A stretch of DNA of 64,000 bases from Parafrigoribacterium mesophilum (GTDB lineage Bacteria > Actinomycetota > Actinomycetes > Actinomycetales > Microbacteriaceae). Both the position numbers and the translations under genes were made by a program. Below the pieces are notes generated by a model. It had not been told where the DNA came from. It did not search any database and saw only the letters and a list, made by a program, of their open reading frames with translations. The stretch lies in contig NZ_JBDJAF010000001.1 of assembly GCF_039652555.1 (NCBI RefSeq), forward strand, positions 620,001 through 684,000, written 5' to 3'. Below, in pieces: positions 10,001-17,291 of the stretch; position 1 is the stretch's first letter, and each line of letters begins with the position of its first letter.

Positions 10001-11024
10001 CGGCGGGTTGCTCATCGCGGTACTGCCGCTTTCGGTGGATGCGGCCTCCGGAGCGCCGATGCCGGCGCTCGTCATCGGCGCGGCGTGTGCCGTGCTGCTT
10101 CTGGTCGGAGGCTTCCTGCCGCGACCGGCTCGCACCTACCTGGACGCAGCGACGTTGGCCGGTGCCATCGGGGTTCTCGTCGTGGCCACCGGCCGGGCGT
10201 CGTTCCTCCTGATCTCGGGCACGGCCGGGCCGCTGCCGGATGCCTGGCTCGGCGGAGGCTTCCTGCTGCTGCTCATCACCGCCTTCGGCATCGCCCGGCT
10301 GCCCGTCGACAGGTGGCGTCGGCAGCGGATGCTCGCCAGCGAGGTGCTGGGCGTCGTGGCGATGGGTGCGGTGCTGGTCGTGGTGCTTGGTCTGGTGCTC
10401 GGTCTGGCGCTGGACGGCGCGCCGGTCGGTCGGCTCGGCCCGGTGCGGATCATCGCGTTGGCGTTCGCGTTTTCGGCGGTACACGTGCTGGCACTCACGC
10501 TGCGTACGCCTCCATTCACCCCTCGGGTGGGCACCGCCGCCATCGTCTTTGCCGGCGTCGCGGTGCTGGCGGGCTCACGCATCCTGGAGCCGATCGAGTG
10601 GGGCACGGTGCCGATCGCGTTCGCGCTGCTCAGCACCGGATTCGCGCATCTGAACGACACGCCGACGGCGCGAAGCTGGCGGTGGATCGGGCCGGGGTTT
10701 GCGGTGCTGCTGATTCCGTCGCTGGTCGCCGCGATCGGCGAACGTCCGCTGTGGCGGCTGGTGGCCATCGGCGTGGTCGGTGTTGCGGTTATTGTGCTCG
10801 GCGCGGTACGGAGGCTCCAGGCGCCCCTCCTGATCGGAATCGCGGTTGTTCTGATCCACGGCATCGCCACATTCGCGCCGCAGATCCGTGCGGTCTACGA
10901 GCTCGCGAACTGGTGGGTGTGGGCCGGCATCGGCGGGGTGCTGCTGATCGTGCTGGCGGCCCAGTACGAGAAACGGATCCAAAATTTCAAGAGCGTTGCG
11001 ATGCGGATCAGTGCGCTTCGATAA
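7092..11024 (+). CDS. Giant SCO7613-type polytopic membrane protein with N-terminal zinc ribbon
   Basis: 1310 aa. Residues ~35-60 hold a CPAC...CAACGLDL zinc ribbon. A proline/alanine-rich cytoplasmic linker (~90-150) follows, then a very long hydrophobic region with more than 30 predicted membrane-spanning segments up to the basic C-terminus. This matches the SCO7613 C-terminal-domain membrane proteins of actinobacteria, whose function is unknown. The start ATG at 7092 follows an AGGGAG sequence at 7077-7082. The gene is followed by a short promoter region and a small DUF2510 gene. Confidence 0.82.
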   Translation: MDDQGSEPDFAAHAGLVAFPRDIAELTDTTLCPACFTPLSGTICAACGLDLSHPAAFQLLRYSQDAARLLQARVSTIGRMRFDQAKTPARTEVPAAVEVPVRPTHWQPVFPTATGGQNPNAPSAEQPPARPTKRPTASATPPGPRRSSVQVLLLLVGVSLLSIAAIFFLVYALITYGLVTRSIIIGAITVAAFVVAGLLRRRGLTATAEGIGTFSVVLIYLDAFAVRANDLLGLTSVPAQTYWGVTLVVSGVAFIVWHRRTGPRSASIAGFATFAPGVGLVVAGAARGLDDTTGVFLSFAAVAAAGVIHRATRAGGFAERIIILSTTSLALLFGFLAALMLDHDWDWAPAFGLALLAVIGLAHAGVLATDRPDSAADTVVEGRAVRLYGAAFAGFGGAASALAMVAVAIRVGDPSFGSFAPPVIGALLALLLEFGSRTLRSLRMRAHALVGARAAGVVAIIALLLPAYLAVQNTVAVLTTSLSRPWTLTPMDVVDPSVAGAGWAVAALAVVGGLAGAIWRAAKLSGRLRLVRWFEVGTILVAVPLLGVLWLVLVGYLLLAALTLTLALRRASAEGYRGLLLGLLSGALALGYLIGWSSQSTWLAGSLGLIAALLISRRVCRTSFDAASVLGVAVIAALIAAAAAAHQLAPDAVAGASAVNVARFVGILATVFLLGSLLLRSLLPRSAVAGWPTVRGRAGVSVPDRRSVFWLSAAAAGACAVIGHQELGDLAASERATLLLPEFGTSLAVNAALVVVLALWVLVPSPELPAPGPSSPGPSSPATPDERGALRIERIAAGLLVTPALYLVVDALALTLQLDSSARSATPVAAALLASGGALAITLRRPSVSPRWAREVGIALVGVPAVAVTFVEPNPASWLVLVLGGLTALILAIDTDGLLSSVSPRKHLGWVALALATAGFWRRLAGDNVHNLEAYVLPLAGVLLVIAVLSVVSARRRGAGDPIAAPLLVLGGLLIAVLPLSVDAASGAPMPALVIGAACAVLLLVGGFLPRPARTYLDAATLAGAIGVLVVATGRASFLLISGTAGPLPDAWLGGGFLLLLITAFGIARLPVDRWRRQRMLASEVLGVVAMGAVLVVVLGLVLGLALDGAPVGRLGPVRIIALAFAFSAVHVLALTLRTPPFTPRVGTAAIVFAGVAVLAGSRILEPIEWGTVPIAFALLSTGFAHLNDTPTARSWRWIGPGFAVLLIPSLVAAIGERPLWRLVAIGVVGVAVIVLGAVRRLQAPLLIGIAVVLIHGIATFAPQIRAVYELANWWVWAGIGGVLLIVLAAQYEKRIQNFKSVAMRISALR

Positions 11025-11076
11025 AACTCCGAAATTGTCCCCCCTTCACGGTGCAAATGTACCCCGTTTCGCATTG

Positions 11077-11104
11077 TTGAGTCCCCCTAATGGCCGACTA
11101 CACT
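11077..11104 (+). promoter_or_regulatory. Candidate sigma-70-like promoter for the small DUF2510 gene
   Basis: TTGAGT (11077-11082) and TACACT (11099-11104) are separated by 16 bp and lie ~60 bp upstream of the ATG at 11163. The leader that follows contains two mutually exclusive short stems: GGCACT/AGTGCC and CTACCGC/GCGGTAG. Read by eye only. Confidence 0.4.
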
Positions 11105-11162
11105 GGCACTACCGCACCCGAAGTGCCCAGGCGGTAGGGCCCCTCACCCGCAGGAGTTACCC

Positions 11163-11339
11163 ATGTCGACCGAAGTGAATTACGAGTTGGCCCCCGCCGG
11201 TTGGTACCCGGATCCGCTTGGTATGGATCAGGTGCGCTGGTGGAACGGTTTCGGTTGGAGCAACAACATCGAGCAGCGTTGCCCGGAGCTGTCGATTTCC
11301 GACGCTTACAAGGTTCGCCTGGTCGGTTCCCCCGCCTGA
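11163..11339 (+). CDS. Small DUF2510 protein (58 aa)
   Basis: The gene encodes 58 residues. Residues ~9-35 are a clean DUF2510 motif: LAPAGWYPDP, then QVRWWNGFGW. There is no transmembrane segment, so the module stands alone, unlike the usual fusion to a membrane region. An AGGAG Shine-Dalgarno at 11152-11156 sits 6 bp before the ATG. A candidate promoter lies upstream and a strong hairpin 100 bp downstream, so it looks like an independent transcription unit. The repeat of the DUF2510 theme from the gene at 3.8 kb suggests shared biology, but the function is unknown. Confidence 0.75.
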   Translation: MSTEVNYELAPAGWYPDPLGMDQVRWWNGFGWSNNIEQRCPELSISDAYKVRLVGSPA

Positions 11340-11439
11340 GCGATTCCTGGTCTGGCGGTTCCTGGTCTGGCTAACCCGCCTGATTCGTCCGCTTACCCAC
11401 CGTGCGGTCGGCTGTGTTCCCGTGCAGTCGCATCCGTCC

Positions 11440-11472
11440 TGCGCAGCCCCGTTACCCGAGCGGGGCTGCGCA
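11440..11472. terminator. Bidirectional hairpin between convergent genes
   Basis: TGCGCAGCCCCG (11440-11451) and CGGGGCTGCGCA (11461-11472) form a perfect 12-bp stem with a 9-nt loop. It lies between the end of the small DUF2510 gene and the end of the response regulator on the other strand. No U-tract follows on either side, which is common for actinobacterial intrinsic terminators. Confidence 0.7.
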
Positions 11473-11495
11473 ACACTCTGGTGGATGAGTGTTGA

Positions 11496-12152
11496 CTAGC
11501 GTTGCAGCCACGACAGCACCGCGAGCACTCGACGATGATCGGTGCCCGAGTCATCCAAGCCCAGCTTCTGGAAGATCGACGTTACATTCTTCTCGACCGC
11601 GCCGACGCCGATCACGAGTTCTGCGGCGATCGCCGAGTTCGTGCGCCCGTTGGCCATCCGGGTCAGCACCTCGCGCTCGCGCGGTGTGAGAGTCTCCAAG
11701 GGATCGTGGCGTCGGCCAATGAGCTGAGCGACGACCTCGGGATCGAGCACCGTACCTCCGGCCGCGATGCGGGCGATCGCATCCTGCAATTCATCCAGGG
11801 ACGCGACGCGGTCCTTGAGCAGATAGCCGATGCCGCCGTTGCCGGAGGACAGCAGTTCCTGCGCGTAGACGACCTCGACGTACTGCGAGAGCAGCAGGAT
11901 GGCCAGTGTCGGCATCAGCGTTCGCGCTCGGATGGCGGTCCTGACGCCCTCATCGCGGAAGGTCGGCGGCATCCGCACGTCGAGCACGGCGAGGTCTGGG
12001 CGGAGTGTCGGCAGATCGGCCAGCAGACTGTCGCCGTCCCCGTAGGAACCGACCACCTCGAGGCCGGCCTCGACGAGCACTCGCACCAGACCCTCCCGCA
12101 GCAACAGCGAATCGTCGGCCACGACCACGCGCAGTCCTGGGGTGTCGGTCAC
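11496..12152 (-). CDS. NarL/FixJ-family response regulator
   Basis: 218 aa. Receiver domain residues are all present: acidic pair D13-D14, phosphoacceptor D58 in AVLDVRMPP, S89 and K113 in YLLKDRV. The C-terminal LuxR-type helix-turn-helix is LTPREREVLTRMANGRTN...VEKNVTSIFQKLGL. The likely partner is the sensor kinase encoded at 12859-14268 on the same strand, but the S4 protein gene on the opposite strand lies between them. The promoter region upstream (12153-12316) contains three 35-bp direct repeats, which could be binding sites for this regulator. Confidence 0.92.
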   Translation of the reverse strand: MTDTPGLRVVVADDSLLLREGLVRVLVEAGLEVVGSYGDGDSLLADLPTLRPDLAVLDVRMPPTFRDEGVRTAIRARTLMPTLAILLLSQYVEVVYAQELLSSGNGGIGYLLKDRVASLDELQDAIARIAAGGTVLDPEVVAQLIGRRHDPLETLTPREREVLTRMANGRTNSAIAAELVIGVGAVEKNVTSIFQKLGLDDSGTDHRRVLAVLSWLQR

Positions 12153-12168
12153 TCGACCAGCCTAGGCC

Positions 12169-12261
12169 GGGACCACCGGCAGCGCGGTCGCGGACCGGGC
12201 ACCGGGACCACCGGCAGCATGATCGCGCACTGGACACCGGGACCACCGGCAGCGCGGTCGC
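12169..12261. repeat. 35-bp direct repeats (two full, third partial) between divergent genes
   Basis: GGGACCACCGGCAGC begins at 12169, 12204 and 12239, exactly 35 bp apart. The following ~20 bp are similar in each copy, and the third copy is recognisable for about 23 bp. The array fills most of the intergenic region between the divergently transcribed response regulator and S4 protein genes. Confidence 0.85.
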
Positions 12262-12316
12262 CAGCCGGTTTTACCTGCCGGCACCGCAGTCGGGGCCGAG
12301 ACTCTAGAGTCGGATC

Positions 12317-12688
12317 ATGGCATCCGCTACCGTGCGCGTGGACAGCTGGACCTGGGCGGTCCGGGTCTTCAAGACCCGGTCGGCGGCGACCGCCGCGTGC
12401 CGCGCCGGACATGTGCGGGTGAACGGCGACCGGGCGAAGGCGGCGCAGCCGGTGCGCATCGGCGACGAAGTGCGCGTTCGCGCGGCCGGCACCGAACGCA
12501 TCCTCGTGGTGGCGCGTCTGGTGGTCAAACGCGTGGGTGCTGCTGTGGCCGCCGAGTGTTTCACCGACCTCACACCGCCGCCACCGCCGCGAGCGTCGAT
12601 TCCAGCGGCGCCGGCCGTTCGGGACCGCGGCGCCGGCCGACCCACCAAACGCGAGCGTCGCGATCTGGACAAGCTGCGCGGCCGCTGA
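12317..12688 (+). CDS. S4-domain RNA-binding protein (Hsp15-like)
   Basis: 123 aa. Residues ~7-60 form an S4 domain (RVDSWTWAVRVFKTRSAATAACRAGHVRVNGDRAK), the arrangement of the Hsp15/HslR ribosome-associated heat-shock family. The C-terminal half is a basic and proline-rich tail (PTKRERRDLDKLRGR) typical of actinobacterial members. Hsp15 binds dissociated 50S subunits carrying nascent chains; the role here is inferred by family only. It is transcribed opposite to the two-component genes on either side. Confidence 0.85.
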   Translation: MASATVRVDSWTWAVRVFKTRSAATAACRAGHVRVNGDRAKAAQPVRIGDEVRVRAAGTERILVVARLVVKRVGAAVAAECFTDLTPPPPPRASIPAAPAVRDRGAGRPTKRERRDLDKLRGR

Positions 12689-12738
12689 CCCGTCGCATCC
12701 CATCCGATCCCATCCCATCCCGTCCCACCCCATCCCAT

Positions 12739-12820
12739 CCCGTTTCACGGAGTTTTTGACTCCGGATGCCTGTGCCATAGGGATCCAGGCGGGTCGGAGA
12801 CAGAAACTCCGTGAAACGGG
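12739..12820 (-). repeat. 82-bp palindromic element, copy 1 (inverted orientation)
   Basis: It begins CCCGTTTCACGGAGTTTTTG and ends CTCCGTGAAACGGG, so ~20-bp termini are inverted repeats and the whole can fold into one hairpin. Its centre aligns with copies 2-4 only after reverse complementing. It lies between the convergent ends of the S4 gene and the sensor kinase gene, 38 bp beyond the kinase stop. Confidence 0.92.
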
Positions 12821-12858
12821 AGCTGTCCGGTGAGTGGGAGGTGAACCGAGGCAGGAGG

Positions 12859-14268
12859 TCAGTAGGTGACCGGCAGGTGCGCGGTGACCGTGGTGGGGCC
12901 GCCGGCCGGGCTGTGCACCTGAAGCATGCCGCCGAGTCCGCGCATCCGTTCGTCCAACCCGGCAAGACCGTGTCCCGGCAACGTTTGGGCGCCGCCGGTG
13001 CCGTCGTCGGTGACCGACAGATCCAACCAGGTATCGTCCGGCCCGGGAATGCGACGCAGCGCCAGACGCAGCTCGACCCCGGATGCGCCGGAGTGCTTCG
13101 TGGCGTTTGTCAGCAACTCGGTGGCCACGAAGTAGGCGTTGCGCTCGATCTCCTGCGGAAGCGAGATTTCCGAGGCGAGTTCGTTGACGAACCGCACCGG
13201 AATGGGACTGCGCACCGTGAGCGACTCCAGCGCCGCCACCAGTCCCCGGTCCAGCAGGATCGGCGGTGCGAACCCGCGGGACAACGCCCGCAACTCCTCC
13301 AACGCCTCCCGCGACTGCGCCATGGCGCCGTCGATGAGGTTCCGTGCCGCATCCGGATCCGTGTCCAGTTGGCGGCCAGCGGCCGCGAGGTCCATTTGCA
13401 AGCGCACCAGTCGCTGCTGCGGGCCATCATGGATGTCGCGCTCAAGCCGGCGCAGCGCGGTGCCTTCGGCCGAAACGGCCGCGGTGCGGGAGGCGGAGAG
13501 GTCGACCACCCGAGCCTGCAGGTCGTCCGAGCGGAAACGCGCCAGCATGACGCGGGCGACGCCGTAGTGCACAAGCGTGAGGCCGCGGGTGATGAACGGC
13601 AGGGTGGCCAGGAATAGCAGGCCGAGCGCCAGTTGAAGGATGCTGTCGAGCGTGTCGAAGTCCAGGCCGCCGGCGCCGTCGCCGTCGCCGAACGTGTCGA
13701 ACAGCCACCGGGACAGGAACCATGGGTTGTCGGATACGGGCAGGTACCGCCCCCAGATCCAGTAGGTGCTGCCGCCGAGCGCGATCGCCAACCAGGTCAC
13801 GGTGATGACCCAGGTGATGAGGGACACCACGTAACCCACGATCATGGTGTGCAGCGCGTAGAGCCAGTAGTGACCGTTGCCGAGCACCGAGCGCAGCCAG
13901 TTCCAGAACCCCTTTTCTGAGTGCCATCGAGGCCGCTCGATGGCCGGCATCCGCGCCCAATCGAGCCGAATCAGTTCCAGGGTGCCGAACCCGCGCGCGA
14001 GGTACAGCATTCCGATCAGCAGGAACACACCGAGGAAGAAGGTGACGAGGGTGCCCACCCCGGCCGAGAACAGCGCCGTAGATGCTGCGAAGCCGGCGAC
14101 GCCGATCGGCAGGCCCAGCAGGAGGAATCCGAGTTCGCGCGGAACGCCGCGCCAGAGCGCGAGGTATCCGTGGGAATCCCGAGGCGCGTTCACGGACTCT
14201 AGCGTGGCAGAGTTCGGGGCGAACCCGGCGGTGGTGGCGCTGGCGGTCTCGCGGTCAGTGGTGGTCAT
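12859..14268 (-). CDS. Sensor histidine kinase (HisKA_3/HATPase_c) with membrane sensor domain
   Basis: 469 aa from the ATG at 14268, which has AAGGA 7 bp upstream; a GTG at 14283 is the alternative start. Residues ~40-240 hold four to six transmembrane segments of the putative-sensor type. The HisKA_3 motif RRLERDIHDGPQQRL has the phosphorylated His at ~280. The HATPase domain shows ELLTNATKHSGA (N box) and DDGTGG...GHGLAGLDERMRGLGG (G boxes). The first ~14 nt overlap the end of the multicopper oxidase gene, implying co-transcription. The likely partner is the NarL-type regulator encoded downstream. Confidence 0.9.
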   Translation of the reverse strand: MTTTDRETASATTAGFAPNSATLESVNAPRDSHGYLALWRGVPRELGFLLLGLPIGVAGFAASTALFSAGVGTLVTFFLGVFLLIGMLYLARGFGTLELIRLDWARMPAIERPRWHSEKGFWNWLRSVLGNGHYWLYALHTMIVGYVVSLITWVITVTWLAIALGGSTYWIWGRYLPVSDNPWFLSRWLFDTFGDGDGAGGLDFDTLDSILQLALGLLFLATLPFITRGLTLVHYGVARVMLARFRSDDLQARVVDLSASRTAAVSAEGTALRRLERDIHDGPQQRLVRLQMDLAAAGRQLDTDPDAARNLIDGAMAQSREALEELRALSRGFAPPILLDRGLVAALESLTVRSPIPVRFVNELASEISLPQEIERNAYFVATELLTNATKHSGASGVELRLALRRIPGPDDTWLDLSVTDDGTGGAQTLPGHGLAGLDERMRGLGGMLQVHSPAGGPTTVTAHLPVTY

Positions 14269-15850
14269 GGCCTTGTCCTTCACGGTCGGTGGAGCTGTTC
14301 TGGTCGTGCTTGGTGGGTGGTGTGCCTGCCGATTGTCCCGGCTTCACGACGACGAACTGGCCCATCATGCCGCGGTCCTCGTGCCAGAGCAGGTGGCAGT
14401 GGTACATGTAGGGGAAGTCCGAGTCGGTGTAGTCGGTGAAGCGCATCAGCAACCGGTATTCGGTGTCGGGCCTGAGGTAGATGGTGTCCTTCCAGCCGGC
14501 GAGTTCGGGGCTCGGCGGCCGACCGCCCACGCTCGCAACCTGGAACTGCACGTCGTGTACGTGGAAGCCGTGCGGCATGCTCATGCCGTTGGTCACGGAC
14601 CAGAGCTCGGTGTCTCCCACCGTGACAACCTCGTCAATGCGGTCCATGCGCATCGGTTCGTTGTTGATCACGAAGCCCTCCAGCCGGAACTCCCGGCGCA
14701 CACTCGCATCCGACTGCGCGATGCGGTCCATCGGAACCAGCCGGGCGGGGATGGTGCCGACGGAGGCGAGCGCGGCGGATGCCCGCAGCTCGAGTACGTC
14801 GAAGCTGTCGTTCCCGGCGTTGCGGCCGGCGATCGCGTCGGGGAGGCCGAGGTCGGGCCCAGTCGAGCGCAGCGTCACCGTCTCCCCCGGCGTCATCCGC
14901 ACGAGCACCTCGGCGCGTTCCCCAGGCGAGAGCTGGATCTGTTCGGTCTCATAGGGCTGCTCGGTCAGCCCGCCGTCGGTGCCGATCAGGGCGAGGTCGT
15001 GCCCGTCACTCAGTCTGAAATTGAAGATACGGCCGGCCGAGGCGTTCAGCAGGCGCAGCCGAACGACATCCGTGGTCACATCCAGGTAGGGCCCCAGGGT
15101 GCCGTTGACCAGCAGTTGGTCTCCGATCGGGCCGATGAAGCCCCGGGTGTCGGTGGTAAGAGCGCCGTCCTCACCGAAGCGCGCATCCTGCACGATCAGC
15201 GGGACGTCATCGACGCCGTAATCGCGCGGGAGGGGCAGGGCGGCCTCGATCCGGTCATCGATGATGAACATACCGGCGAGCCCCATCGTTACGTGTTTTT
15301 CGGTCGCGCCGTGCGGATGCGGGTGGTACCACAGCGTCGCGGCGGGCTGGTCGATGGTCCAGCTCGGCGACCAATCGGCGCCGGGCTCAATCATCTGGTG
15401 CGGGCCGCCGTCCATCCTGGCCGGCAGGTGCATGCCGTGCCAGTGCACGGTGGTCTCCTCTGGAAGCCGGTTGTGCACGTTGACAACGACGTCCTCGCCG
15501 CGGGCGGCCCGCAATGTCGGGCCGAGGTACGACTGGTCAGCATCTTCGGAGGCAAATCGCCACGTGGTGGTGTCCTTTCCTGGCAGGAAGTGGCTCACTG
15601 CCTGGTGCGCCGTGAGGTCGAACACGCGGCGCCCGGAGGTGTCGATGGTCGAGGCGGCGAGCGGCGGGATGGCCAGTGGGGTGTCGAACTCGACGTTGCC
15701 GATCGTGTTGATGGGGCCCGCTCCCGGCAGGAGCCGCGGAATCGCGCCGCAACCGCTGAGCGCGGTCAGCGCGGCGGCCGTCACTGCCGTGACTGCCACG
15801 GTCATTGCCGTTGCGCGCGGGCGGCGGAATCGGGAGGAGAACTGGGCCAT
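14255..15850 (-). CDS. Lipoprotein multicopper oxidase (CueO/laccase-like)
   Basis: 531 aa from the ATG at 15850; the frame runs further upstream but only through the low-complexity repeat. A signal peptide ends in the lipobox LSGC, so it is predicted to be a membrane-anchored lipoprotein. Copper-ligand motifs are complete: HWHG, WYHPHPHG, HGFHVHD and HCHLLWHEDRGMM, giving one type 1 and the type 2/3 trinuclear centre. The tail is His-rich (GQGHDHH). The closest functional parallel is cuprous/metal oxidases such as CueO, which oxidise Cu(I) or phenols outside the membrane. It overlaps the sensor kinase gene, suggesting regulation by, or feedback on, that two-component system. Confidence 0.92.
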   Translation of the reverse strand: MAQFSSRFRRPRATAMTVAVTAVTAAALTALSGCGAIPRLLPGAGPINTIGNVEFDTPLAIPPLAASTIDTSGRRVFDLTAHQAVSHFLPGKDTTTWRFASEDADQSYLGPTLRAARGEDVVVNVHNRLPEETTVHWHGMHLPARMDGGPHQMIEPGADWSPSWTIDQPAATLWYHPHPHGATEKHVTMGLAGMFIIDDRIEAALPLPRDYGVDDVPLIVQDARFGEDGALTTDTRGFIGPIGDQLLVNGTLGPYLDVTTDVVRLRLLNASAGRIFNFRLSDGHDLALIGTDGGLTEQPYETEQIQLSPGERAEVLVRMTPGETVTLRSTGPDLGLPDAIAGRNAGNDSFDVLELRASAALASVGTIPARLVPMDRIAQSDASVRREFRLEGFVINNEPMRMDRIDEVVTVGDTELWSVTNGMSMPHGFHVHDVQFQVASVGGRPPSPELAGWKDTIYLRPDTEYRLLMRFTDYTDSDFPYMYHCHLLWHEDRGMMGQFVVVKPGQSAGTPPTKHDQNSSTDREGQGHDHH

Positions 15851-15998
15851 GCATCCAGCCTCGCGATTCCGGCAGAGTGGCGGCATCCGGCGGGCATCCC
15901 AACCGCCTCGGGGGTTATCCCCCGCCGCTCCACGGCGGGCATCCGCCGTAGCGCCCGCGCCGCCCTCGCACCCGCGCCGCCCTCGCGCCCGCGCCGCC

Positions 15999-16090
15999 CG
16001 AGCACGCGCGCCGCCGCCGCCCGAGCACGCGCGCCGCCGCCGCCCGAGCACGCGCGCCGCCGCCGCCCGAGCACGCGCGCCGTCCTCGCG
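15999..16090. repeat. 23-bp GC-rich tandem repeat, four copies
   Basis: CGAGCACGCGCG recurs at 15999, 16022, 16045 and 16068, spaced exactly 23 bp, with CCGCCGCC spacers; the last copy has diverged. Degenerate related GC-rich units extend upstream to about 15950. It lies upstream of the multicopper oxidase start and directly beside copy 2 of the 82-bp element. Several reading frames are open through it, but I regard it as non-coding. Confidence 0.85.
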
Positions 16091-16101
16091 CCAGCTCTAG
16101 A

Positions 16102-16183
16102 CCCGTTTCACGGAGTTTTTGTCCTGGACCGGCCTACTCCCCGGCCGGCAGGACGCCGAAGGTCAAAATCTCCGTGAAACGGG
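16102..16183 (+). repeat. 82-bp palindromic element, copy 2
   Basis: Inverted termini CCCGTTTCACGGAG and CTCCGTGAAACGGG, exactly 82 bp. The centre contains its own GC-rich dyads (GGCC...GGCC, GTCCT...AGGAC). It lies 55 bp beyond the stop of the DUF2236 gene, which reads towards it. Together with the tandem repeat it accounts for most of the 388-bp gap 15851-16238. Confidence 0.92.
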
Positions 16184-16238
16184 TCCCGCGATTGCGACTG
16201 CGGGAGGCCCGCAAGGATGCCCGGGCTGCATCTCCGTG

Positions 16239-17129
16239 TCAGATTCCCAGCCGGGCTATCCGCTTGCGAGCGGCAACCTCGCTGCCGGACGCGCCATGCA
16301 GCACCTGCCCAATGCCCCACAGTGTCAGTCGCGTCGCCGTGATGGCCGGCCACCACGCACGTTTCAAGCCCAGCAGTTTGCGGTACTCGGGCCGAATAGA
16401 CGCGACGGCTCCGGCGAACAGGATGCGGTAGGCCGGCATCATCGACCGCTTGAGTCCAGGCGAGCGGAGGAACCGCACCGCTTCGGATACCCGGTCATCG
16501 GACTTGAGCACGCCGGACTGTCTGAACCTGTCGAGCTGAGATTGCAACTCAGCCGCCGACCGCGGTGGGGACTGCACACCGACGAGTTCGCCCGCCTTAG
16601 CCCATTCGCACACGTACTGGTCGGCTCCTCCTGGAACGGCACCGCCCCAGATCTGATGGCAGGCGAGAAAGGAGTCGGTGAAGACGTCGTGCACCCAGGT
16701 GAGCAGCTCCGTGTCCAGGGCGCTGTACGGCCGGGCCGTGCCACTGGTATCCGTGTACTTCCCCACCACGCGTTCATGGAGCCGGTCGATGCGGCTCGAC
16801 TCGCGCACGGCCATCGCGGTATCGGAGAACGTGACGACGACAATCCAACGCACCGTCCGCGACAGTCGCCCCAGCGGATCGTCCTGGTATAACGACCAGT
16901 CGTGCACACCAGCCATCGCACCAGGATGCAGGGTCTGCAGGAGCAAGGCCCGAATACCCGCGACAAAGGTCGGCAAAGCACCGTGCACCGACCAGGCCGC
17001 GGAATTTGGGCCGAAGAAGCCGGCATCATCGCCGAGCTCGAGGTCACGCACCCACTCCGGGCGGCCGTCCGGCGACCCGGTCAGCGCGGACAGCACCCGC
17101 TCACGGGATCGATCAGCGAGCCTGCCCAC
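16239..17129 (-). CDS. DUF2236 / MpaB-type oxygenase family protein
   Basis: 296 aa. It matches the ER-bound oxygenase MpaB/rubber oxygenase (DUF2236) family: FGPNSAAWSVHGALPTFVAGIRALLLQTLHPGAMAGV near the N-terminus, RTVRWI, HERVVGKY, and TWVHDVFTDSFLACHQIWGG with the conserved histidines that ligand heme in latex-clearing enzymes. Actinobacterial members are numerous and mostly of unknown substrate. It is flanked on both sides by 82-bp palindromic elements. Confidence 0.85.
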   Translation of the reverse strand: MGRLADRSRERVLSALTGSPDGRPEWVRDLELGDDAGFFGPNSAAWSVHGALPTFVAGIRALLLQTLHPGAMAGVHDWSLYQDDPLGRLSRTVRWIVVVTFSDTAMAVRESSRIDRLHERVVGKYTDTSGTARPYSALDTELLTWVHDVFTDSFLACHQIWGGAVPGGADQYVCEWAKAGELVGVQSPPRSAAELQSQLDRFRQSGVLKSDDRVSEAVRFLRSPGLKRSMMPAYRILFAGAVASIRPEYRKLLGLKRAWWPAITATRLTLWGIGQVLHGASGSEVAARKRIARLGI

Positions 17130-17209
17130 ACCGCTACGCTAACCCGTCACCCTGAGCGTCTGCACGGCCCGCAGACACCAAATCTCCGGCGTATTGGCTG
17201 ACGGTTAAT

Positions 17210-17291
17210 CCCGTTTCACGGAGTTTCTGTCCGGGACGGGCCTACATCCCAGTGCGCAAGCATCCGGAAGTCAAATTCTCCGTGAAACGGG
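17210..17291 (+). repeat. 82-bp palindromic element, copy 3
   Basis: Inverted termini CCCGTTTCACGGAG and CTCCGTGAAACGGG, exactly 82 bp. Its centre (GGGCCTACATCCC...GCATCCGGAAGTC) aligns with copies 2 and 4 directly. It lies 64 bp beyond the stop of the amidohydrolase pseudogene, which reads towards it. Confidence 0.92.

Noticed and set aside
15850..16051. N-terminal extension of the multicopper oxidase
   Set aside because: The extra frame is Arg/Gly/Ala-rich and encoded by the tandem repeat. The ATG at 15850 begins a normal lipoprotein signal peptide.
13877..16177. 766-codon open frame antisense to the sensor kinase and multicopper oxidase and running through the GC tandem repeat
   Set aside because: Shadow of two genes with complete catalytic motifs, and its 3' part is repeat-encoded Ala/Arg/Pro sequence.
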